From positions 1 through 28,345 of the forward strand of contig CALICC010000166.1 in assembly GCA_938049325.1 (NCBI GenBank): DNA of 28,345 nucleotides, given 5' to 3'. Positions within the stretch are counted from its first letter, which is position 1. Each line of letters starts with the position of its first letter. The notes under the pieces were generated by a model. The model ran no database searches. It had not been told where the DNA came from and was given only the letters and a program-made list of their open reading frames with translations. This DNA comes from an uncultured Ilumatobacter sp. (GTDB lineage Bacteria; Actinomycetota; Acidimicrobiia; Acidimicrobiales; Ilumatobacteraceae). Shown piece after piece: positions 15,624 to 22,889 of this stretch. Position numbers and translations under genes: made by a program.

Positions 15624-16637
15624 TCAGGCGTTCGGGTCGACAACGACTCGGCCGCGCACCTGTCCAGCCATGATCGCTGGTCCCCGCTCGAGCAGCTCCG
15701 TCATCGGAATCACTTCGGTGATCTGATCGAGGAGCGCCGCCGGCAGGTCGCTGACGAGCCGCGCCCACGCGGCATCGCGCACCGCGGTCGACGCCATGAC
15801 CGAATCGATGCCTTGCAACCGAACGCCCCGCAGGATGAACGGCATCACCGTGCTCGGCAGATCGACGCCGCCTGCGAGACCGCACGCGGTCACCACACCG
15901 CTGTGCTTGGTCTGCGCGATGACTTTGGCGAGCATGGTGGAGCCCACGGTGTCGACGGCACCTGCCCACGTCTCGGCTTCGAGCGGCTTGGGTGCCTCGG
16001 ACATCTCGTCGCGTGTGAGAAACGCCGTGGCGCCGAGCTCACGGAGGTAGTCGTGTTGTTCGGGTCGTCCCGTCACCGCCGTGACCTCGAAGCCGAGGCT
16101 CGCGAGCAGCGCAACGGCAACACTGCCGACGCCGCCTGCCGCACCGGTGACGACGATCGGTCCGTCGGCGGGCGTGATACCGCCGTCTTCGAGCGCGAGC
16201 ACACACATCATCGCGGTGAGTCCGGCGGTTCCGATCCCCATCGCCTGCGCGCTCGTGAGTCCGGCCGGTTGACGCACGAGCCACGACGCGTCGACACGTT
16301 GGCGTTGGGCGTAGCCACCCCAGTAGCGCTCGCCGACACTCCAACCGGTCAGGATGACGGCATCACCTTCGCTGAAGTTCGCCGACTCGGACGATGCGAC
16401 GGTGCCTGCGAAGTCGATACCCGGCACCATCGGGAACGACCGGATGATCCGCCCTTTGCCGGTGAGGGCCATGCCGTCTTTGTAGTTGAGCGATGAATGA
16501 GCGATATCGACCGTGACGTGCTCGACGTCGTCGTAGCTGGGCAGATCGTCGTCGGTGAGCTGCTCGATGGCTGCCGCAGCTGTCTTGGGGTTTCCAGGTT
16601 CGGACTCGCGGACGACGAGGGCGTTGAAGGTGGTCAT
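15624..16637 (-). CDS. NADPH-dependent acryloyl-CoA reductase-like protein (AcuI/YhdH family)
   Basis: A 337-residue zinc-free medium-chain dehydrogenase/reductase. The family traits are LNYKDGMALTGKGRIIRSFP (about 51-70), GIDFAGTV, LTGWSVGERYWGGYAQ and a nucleotide-binding loop TGAAGGVGSVAVALLASLGF (about 165-184), followed by RGVRLQGIDSV, all typical of the YhdH/AcuI branch. AcuI reduces acryloyl-CoA to propionyl-CoA; other members are called quinone oxidoreductases, so the substrate is not fixed by sequence. The ATG at 16637 has an AAGGAAG ribosome-binding site eight bases upstream. It lies 84 bases upstream of cimA on the same strand. A 19-bp direct repeat sits 53 bases upstream of its start. 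Confidence 0.88.
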   Translation of the reverse strand: MTTFNALVVRESEPGNPKTAAAAIEQLTDDDLPSYDDVEHVTVDIAHSSLNYKDGMALTGKGRIIRSFPMVPGIDFAGTVASSESANFSEGDAVILTGWSVGERYWGGYAQRQRVDASWLVRQPAGLTSAQAMGIGTAGLTAMMCVLALEDGGITPADGPIVVTGAAGGVGSVAVALLASLGFEVTAVTGRPEQHDYLRELGATAFLTRDEMSEAPKPLEAETWAGAVDTVGSTMLAKVIAQTKHSGVVTACGLAGGVDLPSTVMPFILRGVRLQGIDSVMASTAVRDAAWARLVSDLPAALLDQITEVIPMTELLERGPAIMAGQVRGRVVVDPNA

Positions 16638-16689
16638 GGTGAGCTTCCTTGATCGGCGGTCGGCGACGAAACCTAGCGGTCACCGTGGA

Positions 16690-16732
16690 CACGCGAAGAG
16701 CCGTCGCCACCACCACGCGAAGAACCGTCGTC
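16690..16732. repeat. 19-bp direct repeat upstream of the AcuI-like gene
   Basis: Units at 16690-16708 and 16714-16732 match at 17 of 19 positions, both containing CACGCGAAGA and CCGTCG, with a 24-base period. Placed 53-95 bases upstream of the gene start, they could be regulator sites. Confidence 0.5.
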
Positions 16733-17390
16733 GCAACGGAGCGACACTCGTTCGTGGCGCCACCGGAACGCGGGAGGATCGAGCAAGCGAATCACACCGT
16801 TGCAAGATGTGCACGACCTGTGTTCAACCAGTGGGTTGTTCGACTCGACCAGTGTGCAAGCAGTGGATGACATGGGATGAACCTGGGGGAAACCAAGAAA
16901 GTCTGTGGAGAACCCTGTGTCTTGTGAAATACCTCTTGACCTGGGGTTTTGCAAGTAGTTGACTGATGATCGTTCCACAGAGCGCACGGCACCTCGGCAA
17001 CGGGGAGTCGCAGCGGGTGTGGCGCACAGGACATAGATCACCGGCCATTTCGGGCGCAAGTCGTAGGCAACTGCGAGGAGCACCGGATCGGCGTCCGGCG
17101 CAGGTAACTGCAATGGCGTCGGGTCAAACCGGGGCGATGGGGAACCATTGTCGACGGAGACCTGCAGGCGTTCGGGAAACCGAGCACATGCGAGGCAACC
17201 GGGTGTCGGGTACTTCGGTGCCTGAGACAACGGAGTCGTGGTGGGACACGAACGAGTCGAAGCCACCCCAACTGGCGACGAGGAGCGCGTGACCCTTCGG
17301 CACCACTTCGATGACACGGGCAACTGGGTCAGCGTGAACGGTGTCGACAGGCTGCGTACTGGGAGACTGGTGCGTGTGCTCTGAAAGCGG

Positions 17391-17434
17391 CATCGCCCGC
17401 CACGCCACCCCTAGGGGTGGCGAGACGGGCGATG
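17391..17434. terminator. 44-bp near-perfect palindrome
   Basis: A 20-bp perfect palindrome at 17403-17422 with CCTAGG at its centre is flanked by unpaired CCA and AGA, then by 9-bp complementary arms CATCGCCCG (17391-17399) and CGGGCGATG (17426-17434). As RNA it would be a very stable hairpin with a small internal loop. On the minus strand it lies downstream of the gene at 17562 and is followed by a short TTT, so it could serve as a terminator; it might also be a protein-binding site. Confidence 0.55.
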
Positions 17435-17494
17435 TGAACAGGTCGAGATGAAAGCTAACGCTTGACGATCGATCGATGGTGGATATGTCCGCCT

Positions 17495-17550
17495 GAGAGC
17501 CCCGGAAGGGTGCGCCGGCTTCGGCCTGGCAGCACTCGACCGGGGTTCTC
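17495..17550. terminator. 56-nt structured hairpin with UUCG tetraloop
   Basis: Nested pairing is complete: an 11-bp stem with one G-T pair (17495-17505 with 17540-17550), a 4x4 internal loop, GTGC/GCAC (17510-17513 with 17532-17535), GCC/GGC, and a C-UUCG-G tetraloop stem at 17517-17526 with two single-base bulges opposite. On the plus strand a TTTT follows at about 17554. It ends 11 bases from the stop of the minus-strand gene at 17562, so it probably ends transcription from one or both sides; a small structured RNA cannot be excluded. Confidence 0.55.
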
Positions 17551-17561
17551 CTCGTTTTCGG

Positions 17562-17933
17562 CTACTGCGCCTCCGGGTCGCGATGACTCACCAGCACGCC
17601 GGCGTTCTGGAAGGTCGTGCCGAGTTCGTCGCGGAGCTGGGCGAAGTTCTTCTTCGTCCGACTCGCGCCCACCGCGCCACCCATCCAGCCCTTCGACAGT
17701 GTGTTGATCGCGATGATGCTGTTCGTCGCGTCCAGCGACCGGATCGCGACGCCGAGTTCGAAGTACTGAGCGAACGCGCCGAGCAGCATGTTCTTGATCT
17801 TGCTGCCTTTCTCGGCTCGGCCGGTCCACTCGTCGACCCAGTGCATCTTGAACTGGCGCGATTCGAACGCGTCGATCGCAGTTTGCTTGACGCGACTCGG
17901 GTCGCCGGTCACCGTGAACTCGTGAGCTGCCAT
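17562..17933 (-). CDS. Hypothetical small soluble protein, 123 aa
   Basis: Unrecognised. The sequence MAAHEFTVTGDPSRVKQTAIDAFESRQFKMHWVDEW, then GRAEKGSKIKNMLLGAFAQYFELGVAIR and IAINTLSKGWMGGAVGASRTKKNFAQLRDEL, looks like an alpha/beta domain with a beta strand before each helix. The glycine-rich GWMGGAVGASR near residues 82-92 resembles a short turn or membrane-interacting loop. The pattern recalls small actinobacterial proteins that carry out no known reaction. Codon use matches real genes of the window. ATG 17933 follows GTG 17936; GAGG lies close upstream. It is divergent from the LLM oxidoreductase gene at 17989, leaving 55 bases for both promoters, and is followed by two strong hairpins. 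Confidence 0.7.
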   Translation of the reverse strand: MAAHEFTVTGDPSRVKQTAIDAFESRQFKMHWVDEWTGRAEKGSKIKNMLLGAFAQYFELGVAIRSLDATNSIIAINTLSKGWMGGAVGASRTKKNFAQLRDELGTTFQNAGVLVSHRDPEAQ

Positions 17934-17988
17934 CACCTCAACGTATTCGACCTCACGGACGTTTCGCGGGTTCCGTTACTGTCCCGAC

Positions 17989-18975
17989 ATGGCAACGACT
18001 TCGTCTGGACAGTCCGTCAAGCTCGGCATGTGTTTCGACCGCAACCTGCCGCCGTTGTTCGTCACCGAGGTCGCCGAACGCCTGGAATCCGGTGGCGTCG
18101 ACCAGCTCTGGGTGATCGAAGACTGCTTCTACACAACGGCCCCGAGCCTCGCCGCGACCGCGTTTGCGCGGACCGAGCGGTTACAGGTCGGCATCGGGAT
18201 CTTGCCGGCGGTCGCGCGGAACCCGGCGATCACCGCGATGGAACTCGCGACACTCGAACGACTGGCACCGGGCCGGCTCATTGCCGGCATCGGACATGGC
18301 GTGCAGTCGTGGATGGAACAGATGGGCGCCCGGCCGGAATCACCGCTCACCGTGCTCGACGAGGTGATCACCGTCGTGCGTCGGTTGCTCGCGGGCGAGC
18401 GCTTCGACTTCGACGGCTCCGAGGTCACGTTCCGCGACGTCGCGCTCGACCCGCCGCCAGATTCGCCGCCGCCGGTGCTGGCTGGCGTCCGCGGTCCGAA
18501 GTCGCTGGCGCTGGCAGGGAGCGTCGCTGACGGGGTGGTACTCGCCGAAGGCGCCGGCCCGACCTACATCCGGGCGGCTCTCGAACAGGCGGGCCGGACC
18601 GGCGACGACAACTTTCGTGTGTCGCTCTTCACGGCGCTGTGTCTCGTTCCCGACCGTCAGGTCGCCCATCGGATCATGTCGCCGTTCCTCTCCGGGCTGC
18701 TCGCCGAGCCGAATGCCGGCCTCGAGGCGCACCCGCACTTCGACGAGATCCGCGAGCGTCACGACGCCCGAGGCGAAGACGGGCTCGCCGACATGCCTTC
18801 CGACTGGTGGATCGAGCTCGGTGCGATCGGCAACAAGGACGACGTTCTCGAACACGTCGACCGAGTCGTCGCTGCTGGCGTGCGCGACGTGGCGTTCTTC
18901 CCCGGGCCGACCGAAGCTCTCGCTCGCGAAGATCTCGAGACCGTGACCGAGATCACCGCAACCCTGACTGGGTAG
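17989..18975 (+). CDS. LLM-class flavin/F420-dependent oxidoreductase
   Basis: A 328-residue TIM-barrel protein of the luciferase-like monooxygenase superfamily. The N-terminal strand KLGMCFDRNLPP (11-22), the segment GVDQLWVIEDCF (36-47), TERLQVGIGILPAVARNPAITAMELATLERLAPGRLIAGIGHG (62-104) and the later PPPVLAGVRGPKSLALAGSVADGVVL are hallmarks. Actinobacterial members with this pattern commonly bind reduced F420 rather than FMN, and fbiC in the same window shows that the host makes the FO core. The substrate is not evident. ATG 17989 is used. The gene is monocistronic as far as can be seen, with a 56-base gap before the next plus-strand gene. Confidence 0.87.
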   Translation: MATTSSGQSVKLGMCFDRNLPPLFVTEVAERLESGGVDQLWVIEDCFYTTAPSLAATAFARTERLQVGIGILPAVARNPAITAMELATLERLAPGRLIAGIGHGVQSWMEQMGARPESPLTVLDEVITVVRRLLAGERFDFDGSEVTFRDVALDPPPDSPPPVLAGVRGPKSLALAGSVADGVVLAEGAGPTYIRAALEQAGRTGDDNFRVSLFTALCLVPDRQVAHRIMSPFLSGLLAEPNAGLEAHPHFDEIRERHDARGEDGLADMPSDWWIELGAIGNKDDVLEHVDRVVAAGVRDVAFFPGPTEALAREDLETVTEITATLTG

Positions 18976-19031
18976 CAAACGGTTCCGGCACCGCCGCTAC
19001 CGAATGATGTGGGTTGGAGGCGTGTGCGACG

Positions 19032-19718
19032 ATGGTGCCCATGAAGCGGTGTGTCGGGATGATCGCAACGGCAGGATTGGCGCTGGCTGCATGCGGAGGC
19101 TCAGGCGGTGATGACGCGTCGCAACCTGCGATCGAGGTGCAAGCAGAGCAGTGCGTGGTTCACCTCCACGGCAAGGGCGGGAGCGGGCAAGATGCAACGC
19201 TCGAGGACCGTGTGGCCCATCTTCGACCGTCGGGCAACGACGAGGCGTGGGGCGGGCGTCAGTGGTCGTACTTCCCGGACGAAGCGTTCGCGGAAGCGTC
19301 GGCGATCGTGTCCGCTGCCGTTGACGCTGCCGGTTGCGAGTTCGTCGTACTCAACGGATTCTCGAACGGCGCAGCGTTCGTTGCCAAACTCGTGTGCTCG
19401 GGCACGACACTCGACGAACGACTGGTCGGCGCCGTGATCGACGACCCGGTTGCCGACCTCGGCGTTGCCGACTGCTCCCCTGCTCCCCTCGTCGGCACGG
19501 CGCTCTACTGGACTGGGGCGCTCTCCGAGACAGCCCCTCCCGGCACCGATTGCAGCGAGATCGATTGGACCTGCGAAGGCGACACGGTGACCGACATCGA
19601 CACGTACGCGGCGGCACTCGGCGTCGAGGTCACCCCAAGCCCCTTCACCGATCACGAGCCCTATCTCGACACGCCCGAGCCCGAGACATGGCTCGCGCTG
19701 GTGGCCACCGCATCGTGA
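19032..19718 (+). CDS. Secreted lipoprotein, alpha/beta-hydrolase-like
   Basis: A 228-residue exported protein. The signal peptide ends in the lipobox LAAC (C21). After a short linker comes CVVHLHGKGGSG (41-52), resembling the oxyanion-hole strand HGxGG of esterases, and FVVLNGFSNGAAFVAKLVC (104-122) with G-F-S-N-G, placing the likely nucleophile at S111. A histidine in FTDHEPYLD near the C-terminus could complete the triad. At least six cysteines lie after the lipobox, so disulfides are likely. It may be a surface esterase or depolymerase, but the substrate is unknown. ATG 19032 has GGAGG 11 bases upstream; ATG 19041 would give a shorter signal peptide. Confidence 0.75.
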   Translation: MVPMKRCVGMIATAGLALAACGGSGGDDASQPAIEVQAEQCVVHLHGKGGSGQDATLEDRVAHLRPSGNDEAWGGRQWSYFPDEAFAEASAIVSAAVDAAGCEFVVLNGFSNGAAFVAKLVCSGTTLDERLVGAVIDDPVADLGVADCSPAPLVGTALYWTGALSETAPPGTDCSEIDWTCEGDTVTDIDTYAAALGVEVTPSPFTDHEPYLDTPEPETWLALVATAS

Positions 19719-19752
19719 TGGACCGGCCCGCAATCACTCGACCACTGATCGC

Positions 19753-20055
19753 GTGAAGGTCAGCGATCGATACGACATTGTTGTCGAGCCGCCACCGCGG
19801 TGGCTCGTTCCTGGCTTGTTCCTCGTTGCACTCGTCGTGGCCGCGGTCGGTCAGGCTGCTTGGACCTACGGGCGACGACGGGCGACGGTCCATGATCGGT
19901 CGTCGGGCGAGGTTGTCGCGCGCTTCGTCGAAGCCCCGTTTGTCAACGAGCGGAGCCCCTTCGGCTTCATGCTCACCGAGGCCGACGTGATGGACGCCGA
20001 CGAGTTCGAGCACATGTGGATCGCCAACCACCACAACCTCCTGCACGACCGTTGA
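19753..20055 (+). CDS. Small single-pass membrane protein, 100 aa
   Basis: Unrecognised. GTG start. Residues 1-17 are charged and proline-rich (VVEPPPRW), residues 18-36 form one hydrophobic helix (LVPGLFLVALVVAAVGQAAW), and 37-100 are soluble with GRRR on the membrane border, favouring a cytoplasmic C-terminus. The tail has acidic and histidine residues (ADEFEHMWIANHHNLL). The gene follows the lipoprotein hydrolase by 34 bases, so the two could share a transcript. No strong ribosome-binding site is seen. The function is unknown. Confidence 0.55.
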   Translation: MKVSDRYDIVVEPPPRWLVPGLFLVALVVAAVGQAAWTYGRRRATVHDRSSGEVVARFVEAPFVNERSPFGFMLTEADVMDADEFEHMWIANHHNLLHDR

Positions 20056-20120
20056 GAGCGACGAACGCCGCTCATCGATGCCACTTCCCAAAGGGGATCG
20101 GTCAAGCGTCGACACTGAAG

Positions 20121-20147
20121 GGACCGGTCGCAACCACTGGTCGGTCC
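20121..20147. terminator. Possible hairpin between convergent genes
   Basis: GGACCG (20121-20126) and CGGTCC (20142-20147) pair around 15 bases in the 145-base gap between the stops of the membrane protein and the DinB-superfamily gene. No T-run, so termination is uncertain. Nothing else is seen in this gap. Confidence 0.3.
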
Positions 20148-20200
20148 GAGTCGCCGCCTCGGTTCACGCGAGATGAGCACGACGAAACCGCGACGGCGCG

Positions 20201-20752
20201 TCAGGGCGCGGCTTCGGAGAACGACGCGCGGTACAGATCGCGAAGGAGAGCAACTTCCGCGCCGTGGTGGACGAGTTCGTTGCTGGCGTGCATCGCCATG
20301 TCAGCGATCGAGTGGCGTGACCAGTGCTCCCAGCTGTCGCCGAGTTCCTCCCACCAGTCGCGATCAGCAACGGCGCTGCGGTACCCCAACCACTTCTCGT
20401 GGAGTGTCTCCATCGCCTCGGCAGGATCCAACGTCCAGACGGCCGGGGCGTCGGTGGTGTCACCACCAAAACGCCGGGTGTAGTCGTCGAAGCAGTCGAC
20501 CGCGATGTGCCAGAGACGCCACGCAATCGTCGTGATCGGAGGAGGGTCGGCATCTCGTTCACCGGCGCCATCGACGAGCGCACCGCCGCCGTCAGTAGCT
20601 CGAACGGTCCAGGCGTCGTCAGCGGGTTCCCAGAGGTACTCGTGTGCCGTGAGTCCGTCGAGCCGTTCGACGAGTTGCGCGAACATGCGATCCATCGAGT
20701 CGAGAATCACGTCCGAAACCTCGGTTGTCGGTCGATTCGGTGACGAAGACAT
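20201..20752 (-). CDS. DinB/DfsB-superfamily metal-binding protein
   Basis: A 183-residue four-helix-bundle protein of the DinB/YfiT superfamily (unrelated to polymerase DinB). H82 in AWRLWHIAVD and the later H155, H162 and H163 in MAMHASNELVHHGAEVALLRDLY form the typical three-histidine metal site; the ordering with LTAHEYLWEP near the N-terminus also fits. In actinobacteria many members are mycothiol-dependent S-transferases or damage-inducible proteins; which applies cannot be read here. ATG 20752. It is followed downstream by the convergent membrane-protein gene and preceded by the epimerase gene on the same strand with a 59-base gap. Confidence 0.82.
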   Translation of the reverse strand: MSSSPNRPTTEVSDVILDSMDRMFAQLVERLDGLTAHEYLWEPADDAWTVRATDGGGALVDGAGERDADPPPITTIAWRLWHIAVDCFDDYTRRFGGDTTDAPAVWTLDPAEAMETLHEKWLGYRSAVADRDWWEELGDSWEHWSRHSIADMAMHASNELVHHGAEVALLRDLYRASFSEAAP

Positions 20753-20811
20753 ACCCGCAGCAGATCAGCTCGGCGGGCGACGGTCAACCGGGATTCTCAG
20801 CGGGCGCTGCC

Positions 20812-21744
20812 TCAGGGCGCTGCGTTCACTGCGTGTGAGACCGCCTCATCGATATCGGTCTCTCGGAAGACATGACCCTCGCGAAGCAGTCGCGTTGGCA
20901 CACACTTTCGACCGGTGAGCGCGAGCGCCGGATCAGAACCGAGCAACCGTGCACCCACGGTCGTGATGGCCTTCGGAGCTGGCAGTCCGAACCTGCGGCC
21001 CACGGCGTGTCGATACGCGGCCATCAGCTCGCTGTTGCGAACGGGGCTCGGCGAGGTCAGGTGATAGAGGCCCGACATCGACGCATCTTTGACCGCCCGA
21101 ACCAGGAGATCGAGGAAGTCGTTGATGCCGATCCACGACACCCATTGCCTGCCACTCCCCACCGGTCCGGCGAGTCCGAGTCTGGCGAGTCGAGCCAGTT
21201 GACGTGTCGCCGGGTCGCCGCTGCCGCCGATACCGATCGCTGGGCGCAGCAAGACCGCTCGCCGTACTCCCGTGCTTGCGTCGCGGAACGCTGCTTCCCA
21301 ACGCTGACACACCTCGACTTGTTGGCGTGGGCCAGTCGTTGGCGGTGGTGTGGTTTCATCGATCTCGGTTTCTCCTGCATCGCCAAAGATGGCGAGCGAC
21401 GACAACTGCACCCATGTCGTGGGCGCCGTGTCGAGTTGCCTCAACGCTTGGCCGACCAGGCGAACCGTTCCTTCCCGAGATGAGATGAGCTCTGCGATGT
21501 TCGACTTCGTTGGTCGACAGTCGACACGTTTGCCGGCGAGATGCACCACAACGTCGGCGCCCTCGAGCGCTTCAACCCAAGACCCGAGCGATCGGCCGTC
21601 CCATTGCACCGTGCGCACGCCGTTGCGCTCGGCGCTGGGGCCTCGGCCGATCACGGTCACCTCGTCGCCGGCGGCTTTCAGCCGGGCGTGAAGGCCCGTT
21701 CCGAGAAACCCAGAACCGCCGACAAGAACCACCCTCAACGCCAT
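20812..21744 (-). CDS. NAD(P)-binding epimerase, TIGR01777/YfcH-like
   Basis: A 310-residue extended short-chain dehydrogenase. The Rossmann loop VVLVGGSGFLGTGLHARL (5-22) opens the protein. Downstream come DVVVHLAGKRVDCRPT and SSREGTVRLV, typical of the YfcH/SULA-like (TIGR01777) group, then LLRPAIGIGGSG and WVSWIGINDFLDLLVRAV. The classical YxxxK pair is not obvious, as is common in this group, so sugar epimerase activity is doubtful. ATG 21744 is used; the frame stays open far upstream but only as an antisense shadow of the next gene. It is divergent from the APH-family gene, and the second copy of the large palindrome lies between them. Confidence 0.85.
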   Translation of the reverse strand: MALRVVLVGGSGFLGTGLHARLKAAGDEVTVIGRGPSAERNGVRTVQWDGRSLGSWVEALEGADVVVHLAGKRVDCRPTKSNIAELISSREGTVRLVGQALRQLDTAPTTWVQLSSLAIFGDAGETEIDETTPPPTTGPRQQVEVCQRWEAAFRDASTGVRRAVLLRPAIGIGGSGDPATRQLARLARLGLAGPVGSGRQWVSWIGINDFLDLLVRAVKDASMSGLYHLTSPSPVRNSELMAAYRHAVGRRFGLPAPKAITTVGARLLGSDPALALTGRKCVPTRLLREGHVFRETDIDEAVSHAVNAAP

Positions 21745-21793
21745 CACACGAACGTACAACTCACGCCGTACGAGCCCTGTGGCTCGGTTTGGA

Positions 21794-21844
21794 CGAACGC
21801 GTGAGAAGATTGCGGTGCTGGGACGCAGAATTCTCACGCGTTCG
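21794..21844. repeat. 51-bp palindromic element, copy B
   Basis: Perfect 14-bp outer arms (21794-21807 and 21831-21844), two mismatched pairs and a wobble, then TGCG/CGCA around a 9-base loop. Read on the minus strand, one half shares CGCGTGAG, TTCTGCGT and CCCA in order with copy A at 5374-5422. It lies between divergent starts (21744 minus, 21911 plus), where a terminator is not expected. Confidence 0.65.
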
Positions 21845-21910
21845 AGGGTGTGGCGGCGTGCGACCGATCCTGCACGCCGGAGCAAGCTCTGACTGCCACG
21901 ATGAGGCGAC

Positions 21911-22843
21911 ATGACCGAACGCATCCACGACGACGACGTCGACACCTCTGAGGTGGTGGCACGTGCACTACTGGTCGAACAGTGTCCGCAATGGGCCGGG
22001 CGACCGCTGCAACTCCTGCGCTCCTCCGGAACCGACAACACGATGTGGCGGCTCGGGAACGACCTGGTGATGCGCCTCCCCCGGATGAGTCGGGCGGTCG
22101 ACAGCCTGCGCAAGGAAGTCGAGGTGCTTCCACTGCTCGGCCAGTGCGCGCTCACCGGCATCGTCCAAGTTCCCGAATTGCACCATGCGGGCGAACCCGA
22201 CGACACCTACCCGTTCCCGTGGGCGGTCTTCGGATGGATCGACGGGAACGACGTTTGGCAGTGCCGCGACGACGCGAACATCGACCACGAGATGTTTGCA
22301 GTCGACCTGGCAGGCGCCGTCGAGGCCATCGCCGCACTCCCACCGCTCCCCCTCGCACACCGCGCCGAGGGCGACCGCGGCGGCCCGCTCCCTGCGCTCC
22401 TCGATGAACTCGACCGGTGGTTACACGACCCACGATGGTCCGCTTCGACCTACGTCGACGTCGCTGCGATCGAGCGTTCAGCTGCCGAGTCCCGAGAGGC
22501 GGCCGACTCCAGCGGATCGGACGTGAGGAGCAGCGTCGTGCACGGCGACCTCATCGCCGGCAACCTCGTACTCCACGACCGCCGGCTCCACGCGATCATC
22601 GACTGGGGCGGAGCGGCCTACGGCGACCGGGCCCAGGACCTCGCACCCGCCTGGTCGGTTCTCGATCACCGCGGCCGCCGCGCCTTTCGTGAGGCGCTGG
22701 GAATCGACGACGCGACGTGGCTGCGTGCTCGGGCGTTCGAGCTCGAACACGCCGTCGGCGCAATCGTCTACTACACACCTCGCAAACACGAACTCGCCGA
22801 TGTGATGAGCCGCACGCTGCGGCGCATCCTTACCGACGAATAG
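21911..22843 (+). CDS. Aminoglycoside-phosphotransferase-family kinase
   Basis: A 310-residue protein kinase-like fold enzyme. The catalytic loop is VVHGDLIAGNLVL (209-221), with D213 as the expected base and N218 as metal ligand. IIDWGGAAYGDRAQDLA (229-245) is the DFG-equivalent with D231. The N-lobe has MRLPR and a following glutamate helix (RKEVEVLPLL). Members phosphorylate small molecules such as antibiotics, choline, homoserine or sugars; the substrate is unknown, and I see no reason to call it a resistance gene. ATG 21911. The convergent ilvE stop is 46 bases beyond its own stop. Confidence 0.87.
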   Translation: MTERIHDDDVDTSEVVARALLVEQCPQWAGRPLQLLRSSGTDNTMWRLGNDLVMRLPRMSRAVDSLRKEVEVLPLLGQCALTGIVQVPELHHAGEPDDTYPFPWAVFGWIDGNDVWQCRDDANIDHEMFAVDLAGAVEAIAALPPLPLAHRAEGDRGGPLPALLDELDRWLHDPRWSASTYVDVAAIERSAAESREAADSSGSDVRSSVVHGDLIAGNLVLHDRRLHAIIDWGGAAYGDRAQDLAPAWSVLDHRGRRAFREALGIDDATWLRARAFELEHAVGAIVYYTPRKHELADVMSRTLRRILTDE

Positions 22844-22889
22844 CGGCGAACCCGGCCGGCCCGACGGCGGTTGCGCCAGATGTCAGGTG

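Larger units (their letters stand above)
16638..17561. other. Gene-poor, compositionally distinct segment of about 920 bases
   Basis: No convincing gene was found. Open frames exist on both strands (for example plus 16966-17292 and minus 17124-17408), but none has a recognised domain, and GC at third codon positions, hand-counted in two stretches, is only about 73-74%, which looks lower than in neighbouring genes. Bases 16880-16980 are visibly richer in A/T. A short plus-strand frame near 17237-17384 reads protein-like (HHFDDTGNWVSVNG) and vaguely recalls a YD-repeat, possibly a decayed gene end. The left side carries a direct repeat (16690-16732) in the promoter of the AcuI-like gene, and the right side two strong hairpins (17391-17434, 17495-17550). 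Gene remnant, unrecognised RNA or insertion scar are all possible. Confidence 0.5.

Noticed and set aside
16800..16860. tRNA-like T-arm (GGTTG, loop TTCGACT, CGACC) with TTGCA/TGCAA outer pairing.
   Set aside because: No D-arm, anticodon arm or seven-pair acceptor stem can be built around it.
16900..16980. DnaA-box-like sequences near TGTGGAGAA and TTCCACAG in the A/T-richer stretch, suggesting an origin.
   Set aside because: Only isolated imperfect boxes; no cluster of TTGTCCACA-type sites and no dnaA/dnaN/recF neighbours.
17482..17551. Glycine-riboswitch-like pieces on the minus strand (GCCGAAG, then CTCTCAGGC and GGAC).
   Set aside because: The essential GAGCAA-type segment after GCCGAAG is missing, the stems pair as one continuous rod, and no glycine gene lies downstream. 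Better explained as a hairpin with a UUCG loop on the plus strand.
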